Below, one piece after another: positions 1 through 7,198 of a stretch of DNA of 13,615 nt. A model generated the notes under the pieces. That model saw only the letters and a list, made by a program, of their open reading frames with translations. It made no database searches and was not told the origin of the DNA. Location: positions 1 to 13,615 of the forward strand of contig WLMD01000030.1 in NCBI GenBank assembly GCA_009700405.1, given 5' to 3'. Position numbers and translations under genes: made by a program. Origin of the DNA: Actinomycetota bacterium. Its GTDB lineage: Bacteria; Actinomycetota; Actinomycetes; Nanopelagicales; Nanopelagicaceae. The stretch's first letter is position 1. Every line of letters begins with the position of its first letter.

Positions 1-144
1 CGCAAACTGCATCAATGTCAGCCTCTAGATGGAATCAGTGAATCGGTGATGACGATTCGCTTCCAATCACGAATACGTTCTTTGGCAATGAGATTCGAGG
101 GACTAGACCATCGCTGGCTCTGCACCTCGTTAACTCTTCTATAA
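1..144 (+). CDS. C-terminal end of a probable Rv3235/DUF6459 family protein (5' partial)
   Basis: Frame 1 is open from the left edge to a TAA at 142-144, giving 47 residues of the end of a protein whose start lies outside the window. The tail RFEGLDHRWLCTSLTLL, preceded by an Arg-rich strand (IRSLAM), resembles my memory of the C-terminus of actinobacterial Rv3235-family (DUF6459) proteins, where an Arg-Ala-rich strand leads into an RLEG..GRW.CTAL-like motif. The family has no established function. In Mycobacterium tuberculosis Rv3235 lies near secA1 on the opposite strand, which matches the convergent arrangement here. The open frame and stop are seen directly; the family call is inferred from a short fragment and could be chance. 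The minus strand is not open across the same stretch. Coding is plausible but not certain. Confidence 0.5.
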   Translation, partial: RKLHQCQPLDGISESVMTIRFQSRIRSLAMRFEGLDHRWLCTSLTLL

Positions 145-154
145 GAAGGAGTTA
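131..154. terminator. Stem-loop between convergent stop codons, possible bidirectional terminator
   Basis: TAACTC (131-136) pairs with GAGTTA (149-154) and TTCT (137-140) with AGAA (144-147), leaving one bulged G at 148 and an ATA loop. The ten-pair stem covers the TAA of the plus-strand partial gene (142-144) and the TAA of secA (152-154). The position suits a shared terminator for two convergent genes. No clear T-run follows on either strand and the loop is only three bases, so intrinsic termination is not proven. Confidence 0.35.
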
Positions 155-2821
155 AGCCTCACCATGGCAGCGCTTGTATTTCTTTCCGGAGCCACATGGA
201 CATGGAGCATTTCGAGAAATGCCGCTGCTCTGTGCAACACCCGATTCATCTGCGGCAGAATATTGCAGACCAAGCGGAGTTTTAGGTGTTTCAAGCCCTT
301 TGGCTTTTACATCCTTTGTCGATTCTTCAACCGTCACTTCGACATTAAACAAATAACCGGCAATTTCTTCTTTAATTGCATCCATCATTGCCGCAAATAG
401 GTCATAGCCTTCTCGTTGATATTCAACAAGTGGATCACGTTGCGCCATGGCTCGTAATCCGATTCCTTCTTGCAAATAGTCCATCTCGAAAAGATGCTCG
501 CGCCATTTACGATCAAAGACAGAAAGTAGAACCTTACGTTCTAGTTCGCGCATAACTTCAGAGCCAAGGGCTTCTTCGCGCTTGGCATATGCAGCAATAG
601 CGTCGTCAATAACTCGTTGAGTTAGGTAATCAGTATCAATTCCCTTTCGCCCACCCAATTCAGTTTCAAGTTCAGCTACCGTAAATGAAATTGGGTAGAG
701 GGCGTGCAAAGCGGTCCATAGGGCTTCAAGATCCCAATCTTCGGGGAATCCTTCAGCTGTGGCAGCGCCAACATAGGCGGCCAATGTATCTTGCAAGAAA
801 GTCTGAACTTGGTCTTTGATATCCTCGCCTTCAAGTACAAGGCGTCTTTCTCCATAAACTACCTGGCGCTGTCTATTGAGTACGTCGTCGTATTTCAAAA
901 CATTCTTACGGATTTCGAAGTTTTGTGCTTCAACTTGAGTTTGAGCTGAACGAATGGCATTACTCACCATTTTAGATTCAATTGGTGCATCCTCAGGGAG
1001 CCCGGCGGCAGATAAGAAACGTTCGACCATTCCAGAATTAAATCGTCGCATCAACTCATCTTGAAGTGAGAGATAGAAACGCGACTCCCCTGGATCGCCT
1101 TGGCGACCAGAACGTCCACGTAATTGATTATCAATACGACGAGATTCATGTCGTTCTGTTCCGAGAACATAGAGACCGCCAAGTGCGGTGACCTCTTCGT
1201 GAGCTTTTAAGACAGCAGCCTTTTGCTTTGCAATCTCAACTGGCCAGGCGGCTTCATACTCCTCAGGAGTATCCACTGGCGAAAGTCCACGACGTTGAAG
1301 TTCGAAATCGGCCATAAAGTCTGGGTTACCGCCGAGCATAATGTCAGTTCCACGACCGGCCATATTGGTTGCAACTGTCACAGCTCCGACAACACCAGCA
1401 CGAGCGATAATTGATGCTTCGCGTTCATGATGCTTGGCATTGAGAACTTCGTGAGGAATTCCATTCTTGCGAAGTACTGCAGATAACTCTTCAGATTTTT
1501 CTACACTCACAGTGCCGACCAAGACTGGTTGACCTTTGCGATGACGGTCCACAATATCTTGCGCTACAGCAGCAAATTTTCCAATTTCGGATTTATAGAC
1601 CAAATCAGCTTGGTCAACACGGACCATTTCACGATTTGTGGGAATAGGTACTACGCCAAGCTTGTAAATCTGGTGAAACTCGGCGGCTTCGGTCATTGCA
1701 GTTCCGGTCATACCTGAGATCTTGGTGTAAAGACGGAAGTAGTTTTGAAGCGTAATGGTTGCCAAAGTTTGATTCTCATCTTGAATTTCAATTCGTTCTT
1801 TGGCTTCTAGGGCCTGGTGCATTCCATCGCTATAGCGCCGTCCAGAGAGTACGCGGCCTGTGTGCTCATCAACAATGAGAAGCTCACCATTCATGACTAC
1901 ATAATCTTTATCTCTTTTGAATAGCTCCTTAGAGCGGATGGCATTGTTGAGATACCCAATAAGCGGAGTATTTACTGATTCATAGAGATTGCCAATACCA
2001 AGAAGTTCTTCAACTTTGGTGACACCTTCTTCTAGAACACTTGTCGTTTTCTTCTTTTCGTCGACCTCATAATGAACATCACGAACAAGTTTTGCCGCGA
2101 TGTTAGTGAATTCCACATACCATTTCGTAGCCTTATCAGCTGGACCGCTAATAATTAATGGTGTCCGTGCTTCATCAACGAGAATTGAGTCAACTTCATC
2201 AACGACGGCAAAGAAGTGCTCGCGTTGCACGCAATCTTCCAAACTCCAGGCCATGTTGTCTCTTAAGTAATCAAAACCAAATTCGTTATTGGTACCGTAA
2301 GTAATATCGGAAGCATAGGCAGCTCGTCGAGCAACTGGATCCATCGATGCAAGTATGACTCCAACACTCAAACCTAAGAAACGGTGAATGCGACCCATCC
2401 ACTCGCTATCGCGTTCTGCCAAATAATCATTTGTAGTAACAACATGAACGCCTCGTCCAGCAAGAGCATTGAGATAGGACGGCAAAGTGGCAACCAATGT
2501 CTTTCCTTCACCGGTACGCATTTCAGCAATGTTTCCTCGGTGTAAGGCCGTTCCTCCCATAATTTGAACGTCATAATGGCGTTGCCCAAGAGTACGTTTT
2601 GCCGCTTCTCTCACAACTGCAAATGCTTCGGGAAGCAAATCATCCAATGTGGAACCTTGAGCCAATTTCTCTTTAAAGGTAACGGTCATCGCACGAAGGT
2701 CGGAATCTGAAAGTTGAGATATGTGAGGTTCGTGAGCGTTCACTTGAATGGCAACCTTGCTCAATTCGCGAAGTACTCTTCCTTCACCCGCACGCAAGAT
2801 TCGATCTATAAACGCTGGCAT
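152..2821 (-). CDS. secA: Preprotein translocase ATPase SecA
   Basis: SecA is the cytoplasmic ATPase that pushes unfolded preproteins through the SecYEG channel. The 889-residue protein shows the full domain order. Nucleotide-binding domain 1 has Walker A MRTGEGKT (101-108) and the DEVD box (208-211). The preprotein cross-linking region lies around 225-365. Nucleotide-binding domain 2 carries NMAGRGTDI (486-494) and RIDNQLRGRSGRQGDPG (562-578). Helical scaffold and wing sequence follow, and the end is a zinc-type SEC-C motif with C874, C876, C885 and H886. Length and motifs are those of the canonical housekeeping SecA rather than the shorter SecA2. The ATG at 2819-2821 follows a GGAAAGG stretch on the coding strand. 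It is the last gene of the minus-strand run, 63 bases after comF. The hpf gene often found between comF and secA in relatives is absent. Confidence 0.98.
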   Translation of the reverse strand: MPAFIDRILRAGEGRVLRELSKVAIQVNAHEPHISQLSDSDLRAMTVTFKEKLAQGSTLDDLLPEAFAVVREAAKRTLGQRHYDVQIMGGTALHRGNIAEMRTGEGKTLVATLPSYLNALAGRGVHVVTTNDYLAERDSEWMGRIHRFLGLSVGVILASMDPVARRAAYASDITYGTNNEFGFDYLRDNMAWSLEDCVQREHFFAVVDEVDSILVDEARTPLIISGPADKATKWYVEFTNIAAKLVRDVHYEVDEKKKTTSVLEEGVTKVEELLGIGNLYESVNTPLIGYLNNAIRSKELFKRDKDYVVMNGELLIVDEHTGRVLSGRRYSDGMHQALEAKERIEIQDENQTLATITLQNYFRLYTKISGMTGTAMTEAAEFHQIYKLGVVPIPTNREMVRVDQADLVYKSEIGKFAAVAQDIVDRHRKGQPVLVGTVSVEKSEELSAVLRKNGIPHEVLNAKHHEREASIIARAGVVGAVTVATNMAGRGTDIMLGGNPDFMADFELQRRGLSPVDTPEEYEAAWPVEIAKQKAAVLKAHEEVTALGGLYVLGTERHESRRIDNQLRGRSGRQGDPGESRFYLSLQDELMRRFNSGMVERFLSAAGLPEDAPIESKMVSNAIRSAQTQVEAQNFEIRKNVLKYDDVLNRQRQVVYGERRLVLEGEDIKDQVQTFLQDTLAAYVGAATAEGFPEDWDLEALWTALHALYPISFTVAELETELGGRKGIDTDYLTQRVIDDAIAAYAKREEALGSEVMRELERKVLLSVFDRKWREHLFEMDYLQEGIGLRAMAQRDPLVEYQREGYDLFAAMMDAIKEEIAGYLFNVEVTVEESTKDVKAKGLETPKTPLGLQYSAADESGVAQSSGISRNAPCPCGSGKKYKRCHGEA

Positions 2822-2884
2822 GGAACTACCTTTCCTAATCCGTGATATTCACACGAGGCGAGCTTAAAGAACTTCCTCATATGC

Positions 2885-3529
2885 CTATCGTAGGGGTTGA
2901 GCCACGCAAGCAGTAACCGCACAGAGGACAGAAAAACCAGCCTCTTTCAGGGCCCTAGAAGCCTCGCTCAAGGTGGCCCCAGTAGTGACCAGGTCATCGA
3001 TAAGTATGGCTTCCCGAACTCTAAGAATATTCTCCTTAAGCACTAACGAATTGTGCAGATTCGAATGTCGCGATTGTGCATCCAACATGGACTGATCTTT
3101 GATACGGCGACGATGCAGGAGAAGATCACGAGTAGAAAATCCTTCTAGCCCTGCAACGCGGGTTGTAATTTCACCGAGAAAATCTCTGCCCCGCTTTCGA
3201 ATCGCGTGCCTTTGTGAAGGAATTGGAACCAATAGCGGTGAAGTTCCATAATCCATCCTTGGACGGGCGATTGCTTGTCTCATTGCATCAACAATGAGAT
3301 TGTCGGCAGTTAAGATTCCATTCTCTTTAGCCGCAAGTAGTACACGACTTGCAACGGGCGAATACATGATTGCCGAATAGACAACCAATTCATTTACGTG
3401 AGTTAACAATGGTAAACAATTCCAGGAAACTAAACAGCGAGTACATAGTTGCTCGCCTAGTAAGCCACATCCAAGGCAACGATGAGGGAAGACTAATTCA
3501 CCAAAGGCTTGTCCACTTCTCATTCCCAC
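2885..3529 (-). CDS. comF: ComF family phosphoribosyltransferase-like protein
   Basis: This 214-residue protein has the ComF/ComFC layout. An N-terminal zinc-ribbon has C18-x2-C21 and C29-x2-C32. A type I phosphoribosyltransferase fold follows, with the PRPP-loop signature ILIDDLVTTGATLSEA (175-190) and a QSMLDAQSRHSNL segment (146-158) that corresponds to the conserved Q..L....R..N stretch of the family. In naturally competent bacteria ComFC helps move incoming single-stranded DNA into the cytoplasm; in actinobacteria the role is largely unproven, so competence should not be assumed. The longest start is GTG at 3527-3529; an ATG two codons later (3521-3523) is a good alternative. Neither has a strong ribosome-binding site, and a perfect eight-pair hairpin covers the GTG. 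The gene lies 39 bases after mtrB, where lpqB would usually sit, and 63 bases before secA. Confidence 0.9.
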   Translation of the reverse strand: MGMRSGQAFGELVFPHRCLGCGLLGEQLCTRCLVSWNCLPLLTHVNELVVYSAIMYSPVASRVLLAAKENGILTADNLIVDAMRQAIARPRMDYGTSPLLVPIPSQRHAIRKRGRDFLGEITTRVAGLEGFSTRDLLLHRRRIKDQSMLDAQSRHSNLHNSLVLKENILRVREAILIDDLVTTGATLSEASRALKEAGFSVLCAVTACVAQPLR

Positions 3530-3548
3530 ATCTTCACTGAGAAGATGT
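3528..3548 (-). promoter_or_regulatory. Perfect hairpin at the comF translation start
   Basis: ACATCTTC (3528-3535) and GAAGATGT (3541-3548) are exact inverted repeats around a five-base loop. In the mtrB-comF transcript the hairpin would hide the GTG start codon of comF, or sit five bases upstream of the ATG alternative. It could limit comF translation, mark an RNA processing site, or act as an operator. No T-run follows on either strand, so an intrinsic terminator is less likely. Structure seen; role inferred. Confidence 0.4.
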
Positions 3549-3568
3549 TAAATTCATAAGAGGTATTT

Positions 3569-5143
3569 CTAAATTGTGGAAAGATAATCCTCTGGTTGCA
3601 GTTTGATTAACCGAGATTCAATTAATTCTCCTGGTCGCTTTGGCAAAGTCAGAACAAAATGTGACCCAAGTCCGGGGCGACCCCATGCCTCTAATTCTCC
3701 ATTATGCAGACGCGCATCTTCAAGAGCGATGGAAAGTCCAAGTCCGGTGCCACCACGAACTCGTGCTCGGGAGGGATCGCCACGCCAAAAACGATCGAAA
3801 ACTCGGAAGGCATCCTCTTCGTCAAGTCCAATTCCATAATCGCGAACGCCGACCGCAACTGCGCTTTGACTTTGCGTAATATTGATTCGAATAAGGTGAG
3901 ATTGAGAATGCACGATTCCATTGCTAATAAGGTTTCTTAATATTCTTTCAACTCTCCTAATGTCTGCTTGAACCATAACAACATCGTTACGATGAGATCG
4001 TTCAATCACAACGCTTTTTTCTGTAGCAAGTAGGGTTAAATCCAAAACACATCGATCTACTAAAGTTACGAGATCAAACTCAACGCTCTCAAGAATGGCA
4101 ACATCGGCATCGAACCTGCTCACTTCGAGCAAGTCCTCTAGAAGGCGCTCAAATCGATCAAGTTGTGCCACCAGTAACTCAGCGCTCCGTGCAATAACTG
4201 GATCAAAATCAGCTCGCGAAGCATGTATGACTTCAGATGCCATTCTTAAAGTCGTCAGAGGAGTCCGCAATTCATGGGAGACATCGGATACGAACCTTTG
4301 CTGAACTCGAGATAAACCCTCAAGTTTTGAAATCTGACGTTCAAGCGAGAGAGCCATTTCATTAAATGCAATACCAAGTCGTGCCACTTCATCTTTGCTA
4401 GTTACTTTCATACGCTGACTCAAGTCACCAGCAGTGAATTGCTCAGCAATCTTTGCAGCCTCCTGCACTGGTTTAATTGTCTGTCTCACGACAATCCACA
4501 TCACTAGCCCAATGAGAAGAATTAATATCAGGCCGGCAAAAATAAGTGAATTTTTTACTAAATCCAGAGTTTGACCTTGGTTGACTAAACTAAAAACTAG
4601 ATACATTTCATAGTTTCCAGAATTTGGAATGATGATGTTCTGGCCAACAGCCAAACCTGGAATACTCTGACCGTCCATAAAGGTGATCGTTGTTGTCGCC
4701 CATTCAGGTTTCTTGCTTTTACGAACAATTGCTCGAAGGGAATTAGGAATCGACGTAACGGAAACAAGATTTGACGTTCTTTCATAATTGACTGACTTAG
4801 CGGATTTGGCACTTGAGCGCAGCAGAACAACTTCTCTTCCGTTGGCCGAGGAGCCAATCATGGTTGTTGAATTCACGACGACATCATTAATTATTTGTTG
4901 GATTGTTTTTTCAGTGGAGCCTTCAGAGAGAATAATCCGATACTGCGCGTTAAAGACTGCAGACTGAGATTCAGCAATGGATGATTCAATTTTTACTTTG
5001 CGGATTCCTTCAGAAATCTTGGCGTAAAGCGCAGATTCTGTCATCCAAACAACTCCGAGAGAGAGGAAGACCGCCCAAAAAATAACTTTGAAAGCCAATG
5101 AGTTTCGAAAGCGTGGTAGGTGGCTAAAACGCGGTCTTATCAC
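3569..5143 (-). CDS. mtrB: Sensor histidine kinase MtrB
   Basis: This is the membrane sensor kinase of the MtrAB system, which in mycobacteria, corynebacteria and Streptomyces adjusts cell wall metabolism, division and osmotic response. The 524 residues show TM1 (about 19-37), an extracytoplasmic sensor region (about 40-197), TM2 (about 198-219), a HAMP linker (about 220-272), and a HisKA dimerisation domain with phosphoacceptor H290 in SHELRTP. The HATPase domain has N404/N408 in the N box, DYGIGL (435-440) and GGTGLGL (464-470). HWRGD-like FWRGDPSRARVRGG is typical of MtrB. The GTG start (5141-5143) overlaps the mtrA TGA as GTGA, so translation is probably coupled. Length is slightly below the mycobacterial protein. 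The usual downstream partner lipoprotein gene lpqB is missing; comF follows directly. Confidence 0.93.
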   Translation of the reverse strand: MIRPRFSHLPRFRNSLAFKVIFWAVFLSLGVVWMTESALYAKISEGIRKVKIESSIAESQSAVFNAQYRIILSEGSTEKTIQQIINDVVVNSTTMIGSSANGREVVLLRSSAKSAKSVNYERTSNLVSVTSIPNSLRAIVRKSKKPEWATTTITFMDGQSIPGLAVGQNIIIPNSGNYEMYLVFSLVNQGQTLDLVKNSLIFAGLILILLIGLVMWIVVRQTIKPVQEAAKIAEQFTAGDLSQRMKVTSKDEVARLGIAFNEMALSLERQISKLEGLSRVQQRFVSDVSHELRTPLTTLRMASEVIHASRADFDPVIARSAELLVAQLDRFERLLEDLLEVSRFDADVAILESVEFDLVTLVDRCVLDLTLLATEKSVVIERSHRNDVVMVQADIRRVERILRNLISNGIVHSQSHLIRINITQSQSAVAVGVRDYGIGLDEEDAFRVFDRFWRGDPSRARVRGGTGLGLSIALEDARLHNGELEAWGRPGLGSHFVLTLPKRPGELIESRLIKLQPEDYLSTI

Positions 5144-5826
5144 GAACCGCCCAATGCTCCAGATTTATAACCTACCCCTCGCACAGTTACAACAATTTCT
5201 GGGTGTTCGGGATCATGTTCTACTTTCGCCCGAAGCCGTTGAACGTGAACGTTCACTAGACGCGTATCTGATGAATGGTGATATCCCCAAACCTCACTTA
5301 ATAGAGCATCTCGTGTAAATACTCGCCCTGGTTCTTTTGCAAGTGCCACAAGGAGGTCAAACTCTAAACGAGTCAGTGGAATTGATTTGCTGCCCCGAGT
5401 TACTTGATGTGCGACAAGGTCGATTGACAAATCCGCCACCGTAATTTGACCCGTCAGGCCAGCGTTCGAGCGGCGCAATCTGGTTCGTATTCTCGCCACT
5501 AATTCAGAAGGATGCTTGAAAGGCTTGACCATGTAGTCGTCAGCTCCGGCTTCAAGTCCCATGACAACATCGTGCGTGTCGCCTTTTGCGCTGAGCATGA
5601 CAATCGGAACCATAGATTCGGCTCTAATAAGTTTGCACACTTCTATTCCATCTATGCCGGGAAGCATCACATCAAGTAAAACCAAGTCGGGGGGATTATT
5701 CCGAAAAATCTCGAGAACTTCATCCCCTCGACTCACCAAATCAACATCAATTCCTGCACCTGTTAAAACAATTCCAAGCATTTCTGCAAGGTCCTGGTCG
5801 TCATCGACGACCATTACTAACGTCAT
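5140..5826 (-). CDS. mtrA: DNA-binding response regulator MtrA
   Basis: MtrA is the OmpR/PhoB-type response regulator paired with MtrB. The 228-residue protein has a receiver domain with acidic residues D8-D10, phospho-acceptor D52 (LVLLDVMLPGIDG), S79 and K101 (VKPF). A C-terminal winged-helix domain contains DTRLVNVHVQRLRAKVE (187-203) and the VRGVGYKSG hairpin end. These stretches are nearly the same as those of mycobacterial MtrA, which makes the ortholog call firm. Its ATG (5824-5826) shares one base with the ahcY stop (TAATG) and its stop overlaps the mtrB start by four bases, so ahcY, mtrA and mtrB are very probably translated from one message. No separate promoter is evident because the upstream bases are coding. 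Confidence 0.97.
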   Translation of the reverse strand: MTLVMVVDDDQDLAEMLGIVLTGAGIDVDLVSRGDEVLEIFRNNPPDLVLLDVMLPGIDGIEVCKLIRAESMVPIVMLSAKGDTHDVVMGLEAGADDYMVKPFKHPSELVARIRTRLRRSNAGLTGQITVADLSIDLVAHQVTRGSKSIPLTRLEFDLLVALAKEPGRVFTRDALLSEVWGYHHSSDTRLVNVHVQRLRAKVEHDPEHPEIVVTVRGVGYKSGALGGS

Positions 5827-7112
5827 TAGCTACCGTGCTCCCACGAGTTTAAGTACATGTCTTGAGCTGGAGTCAATGTATCGATTTCTCCGCCGAGGCT
5901 CTTCAACTTAAGTTTGGCAACTTCTTTATCAATATACGTTGGGACATTGTGTAAGCCTGCTGGAAGATTCTTGGCTTCTTTTACTAGGTACTCAGCAGTT
6001 AAGGCTTGATCTGAGAATGACATATCCATAACCGAAGCTGGATGTCCCTCGGCAGCGCCTAGATTCACTAAACGGCCTTCGGCAAGAAGCAAAAGGCGGC
6101 GGCCATCGCTCATGACATATTCATCTGTCTGGTGGCGAATCTTTAGATTCTTCTTCGTTGCTTTCTGCTCAAGCCAAGCAACGTCGATTTCAATATCAAA
6201 GTGACCGGAGTTGGCCATGATTGCGCCATCTTTCATCACGTTGAAATGCTCTTCACGCAATACATCGCGATTACCTGTGACCGTAATGAACACATCGCCT
6301 ATCGCGGCGGCGTCGATCATTGGCATAACGCGGAATCCTTGCATCATCGCGTCCAGCGCCTTTGTTGGATCAATTTCTGTCACAACAACGTCGGCTCCCA
6401 TGCCCTTAGCTCGCTCAGCAACACCTTTGCCGCAATAGCCGAATCCGGCCACTACTACAACACGTCCTGCAAGCAAGAAGTTTGTTGAACGGAAAACTGC
6501 GTCAAGGGTTGATTGACCTGTTCCGTAACGATTATCAAACATATGTTTTGTGTCTGTGTCATTGACGGCAATCATTGGAAACTTAAGTGCGCCGTCTTTT
6601 GCCATCTGGCTTAAGCGGATTACTCCAGTTGTTGTTTCTTCGCATCCGCCAGTAATTCCATCTAGTAATTCGGTACGGGTCGTGTGGAGAGTATTTACCA
6701 AGTCACAGCCATCATCAAAAACCTGGTGTGGGGCGATATCAAGTGCGGCGTTGATATGAGAGTAATAGCCATCACGGTCAACTGCATTGCGAGCAAATAC
6801 GCTGATTCCGTATTCATGAACAAGCGCGGCAGCCACATCATCTTGAGTCGAGAGCGGATTTGATGCACATAGTGCAATCTCTGCTCCTCCAGCTTTAAGT
6901 GTGCGCATCAAGTTCGCTGTTTCAGTTGTTACGTGCATACATGCAGCGATTCTGACACCTGCAAATGGTTGGCTCTTTTCAAAGCGCTCGCGAATTTGAG
7001 CGAGAACTGGCATGTTGCGTTCTGCCCATTCAATGCGCTTCTTGCCTTCTCCGGCTAATGCATCATTAGCAATGTCATGAGCAGGTACCGTGATTGTTGA
7101 TGCTGAATTCAT
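5826..7112 (-). CDS. ahcY: Adenosylhomocysteinase (SAH hydrolase), short archaeal/Thermotoga-like type
   Basis: This NAD-dependent enzyme splits S-adenosylhomocysteine into adenosine and homocysteine, relieving product inhibition of SAM-dependent methyltransferases. Visible landmarks in the 428 residues: H60 in CMHVT, DDGCDL (133-138), CEETTTGV (157-164) with the catalytic Glu, NDTDTKHMFDN (184-194) with the Lys/Asp pair, the NAD-binding GFGYCG (223-228) followed by VTEIDP (244-249), and NSGHFD (301-306). The protein lacks the roughly 40-residue insert of the long bacterial/eukaryotic class and ends DMYLNSWEHGS, not the KPDHYRY tail of that class; both traits mark the short archaeal-type branch. 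ATG at 7110-7112 has a strong AAGGAG seven bases upstream. It is the first gene of the ahcY-mtrA-mtrB unit. Function as SAH hydrolase is expected; relatives acting on S-inosylhomocysteine exist in methanogens. Confidence 0.93.
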   Translation of the reverse strand: MNSASTITVPAHDIANDALAGEGKKRIEWAERNMPVLAQIRERFEKSQPFAGVRIAACMHVTTETANLMRTLKAGGAEIALCASNPLSTQDDVAAALVHEYGISVFARNAVDRDGYYSHINAALDIAPHQVFDDGCDLVNTLHTTRTELLDGITGGCEETTTGVIRLSQMAKDGALKFPMIAVNDTDTKHMFDNRYGTGQSTLDAVFRSTNFLLAGRVVVVAGFGYCGKGVAERAKGMGADVVVTEIDPTKALDAMMQGFRVMPMIDAAAIGDVFITVTGNRDVLREEHFNVMKDGAIMANSGHFDIEIDVAWLEQKATKKNLKIRHQTDEYVMSDGRRLLLLAEGRLVNLGAAEGHPASVMDMSFSDQALTAEYLVKEAKNLPAGLHNVPTYIDKEVAKLKLKSLGGEIDTLTPAQDMYLNSWEHGS

Positions 7113-7119
7113 TAATCGA

Positions 7120-7125
7120 CTCCTT
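7120..7125 (-). promoter_or_regulatory. Strong ribosome-binding site of ahcY
   Basis: On the coding strand AAGGAG lies seven bases before the ATG at 7110-7112. It is the clearest Shine-Dalgarno sequence in the window and fixes the ahcY start. Confidence 0.75.
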
Positions 7126-7158
7126 GAGGGCGCTGTAACTGAATTAATCTAACTGGGC

Positions 7159-7187
7159 AGGCGCCTAGATTACCGTGAAGGCGCCTA
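7159..7187. repeat. Twin palindrome AGGCGCCTA, two copies 20 bp apart upstream of ahcY
   Basis: AGGCGCCTA occurs at 7159-7167 and again at 7179-7187. The core AGGCGCCT is itself a perfect eight-base palindrome, so the copies are both direct and inverted repeats. The centre-to-centre distance of 20 bp is about two helical turns, suitable for two protein dimers on one DNA face. In RNA the two copies could pair as an eight-base GC-rich stem with a twelve-base loop, beginning 12 bases after the phosphomannomutase stop. It could be an operator of the ahcY-mtrAB unit, a weak terminator of the upstream gene, or both. No T-run follows on the minus strand. Confidence 0.5.
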
Positions 7188-7198
7188 AAGGGCACATC

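Noticed and set aside
2842..2852. Quasi-palindrome GTGATATTCAC upstream of secA as an operator
   Set aside because: Only four-base arms; too short to distinguish from chance.
5561..5911. 116-codon plus-strand open frame opposite mtrA
   Set aside because: Ser/Thr/Ile-rich shadow of the strongly conserved mtrA and ahcY coding sequence.
7113..7198. SAH riboswitch or MtrA box upstream of ahcY
   Set aside because: I cannot match the known SAH riboswitch core, and only one GTAAC half-site (7135-7139) is present, without a second at the spacing MtrA needs.
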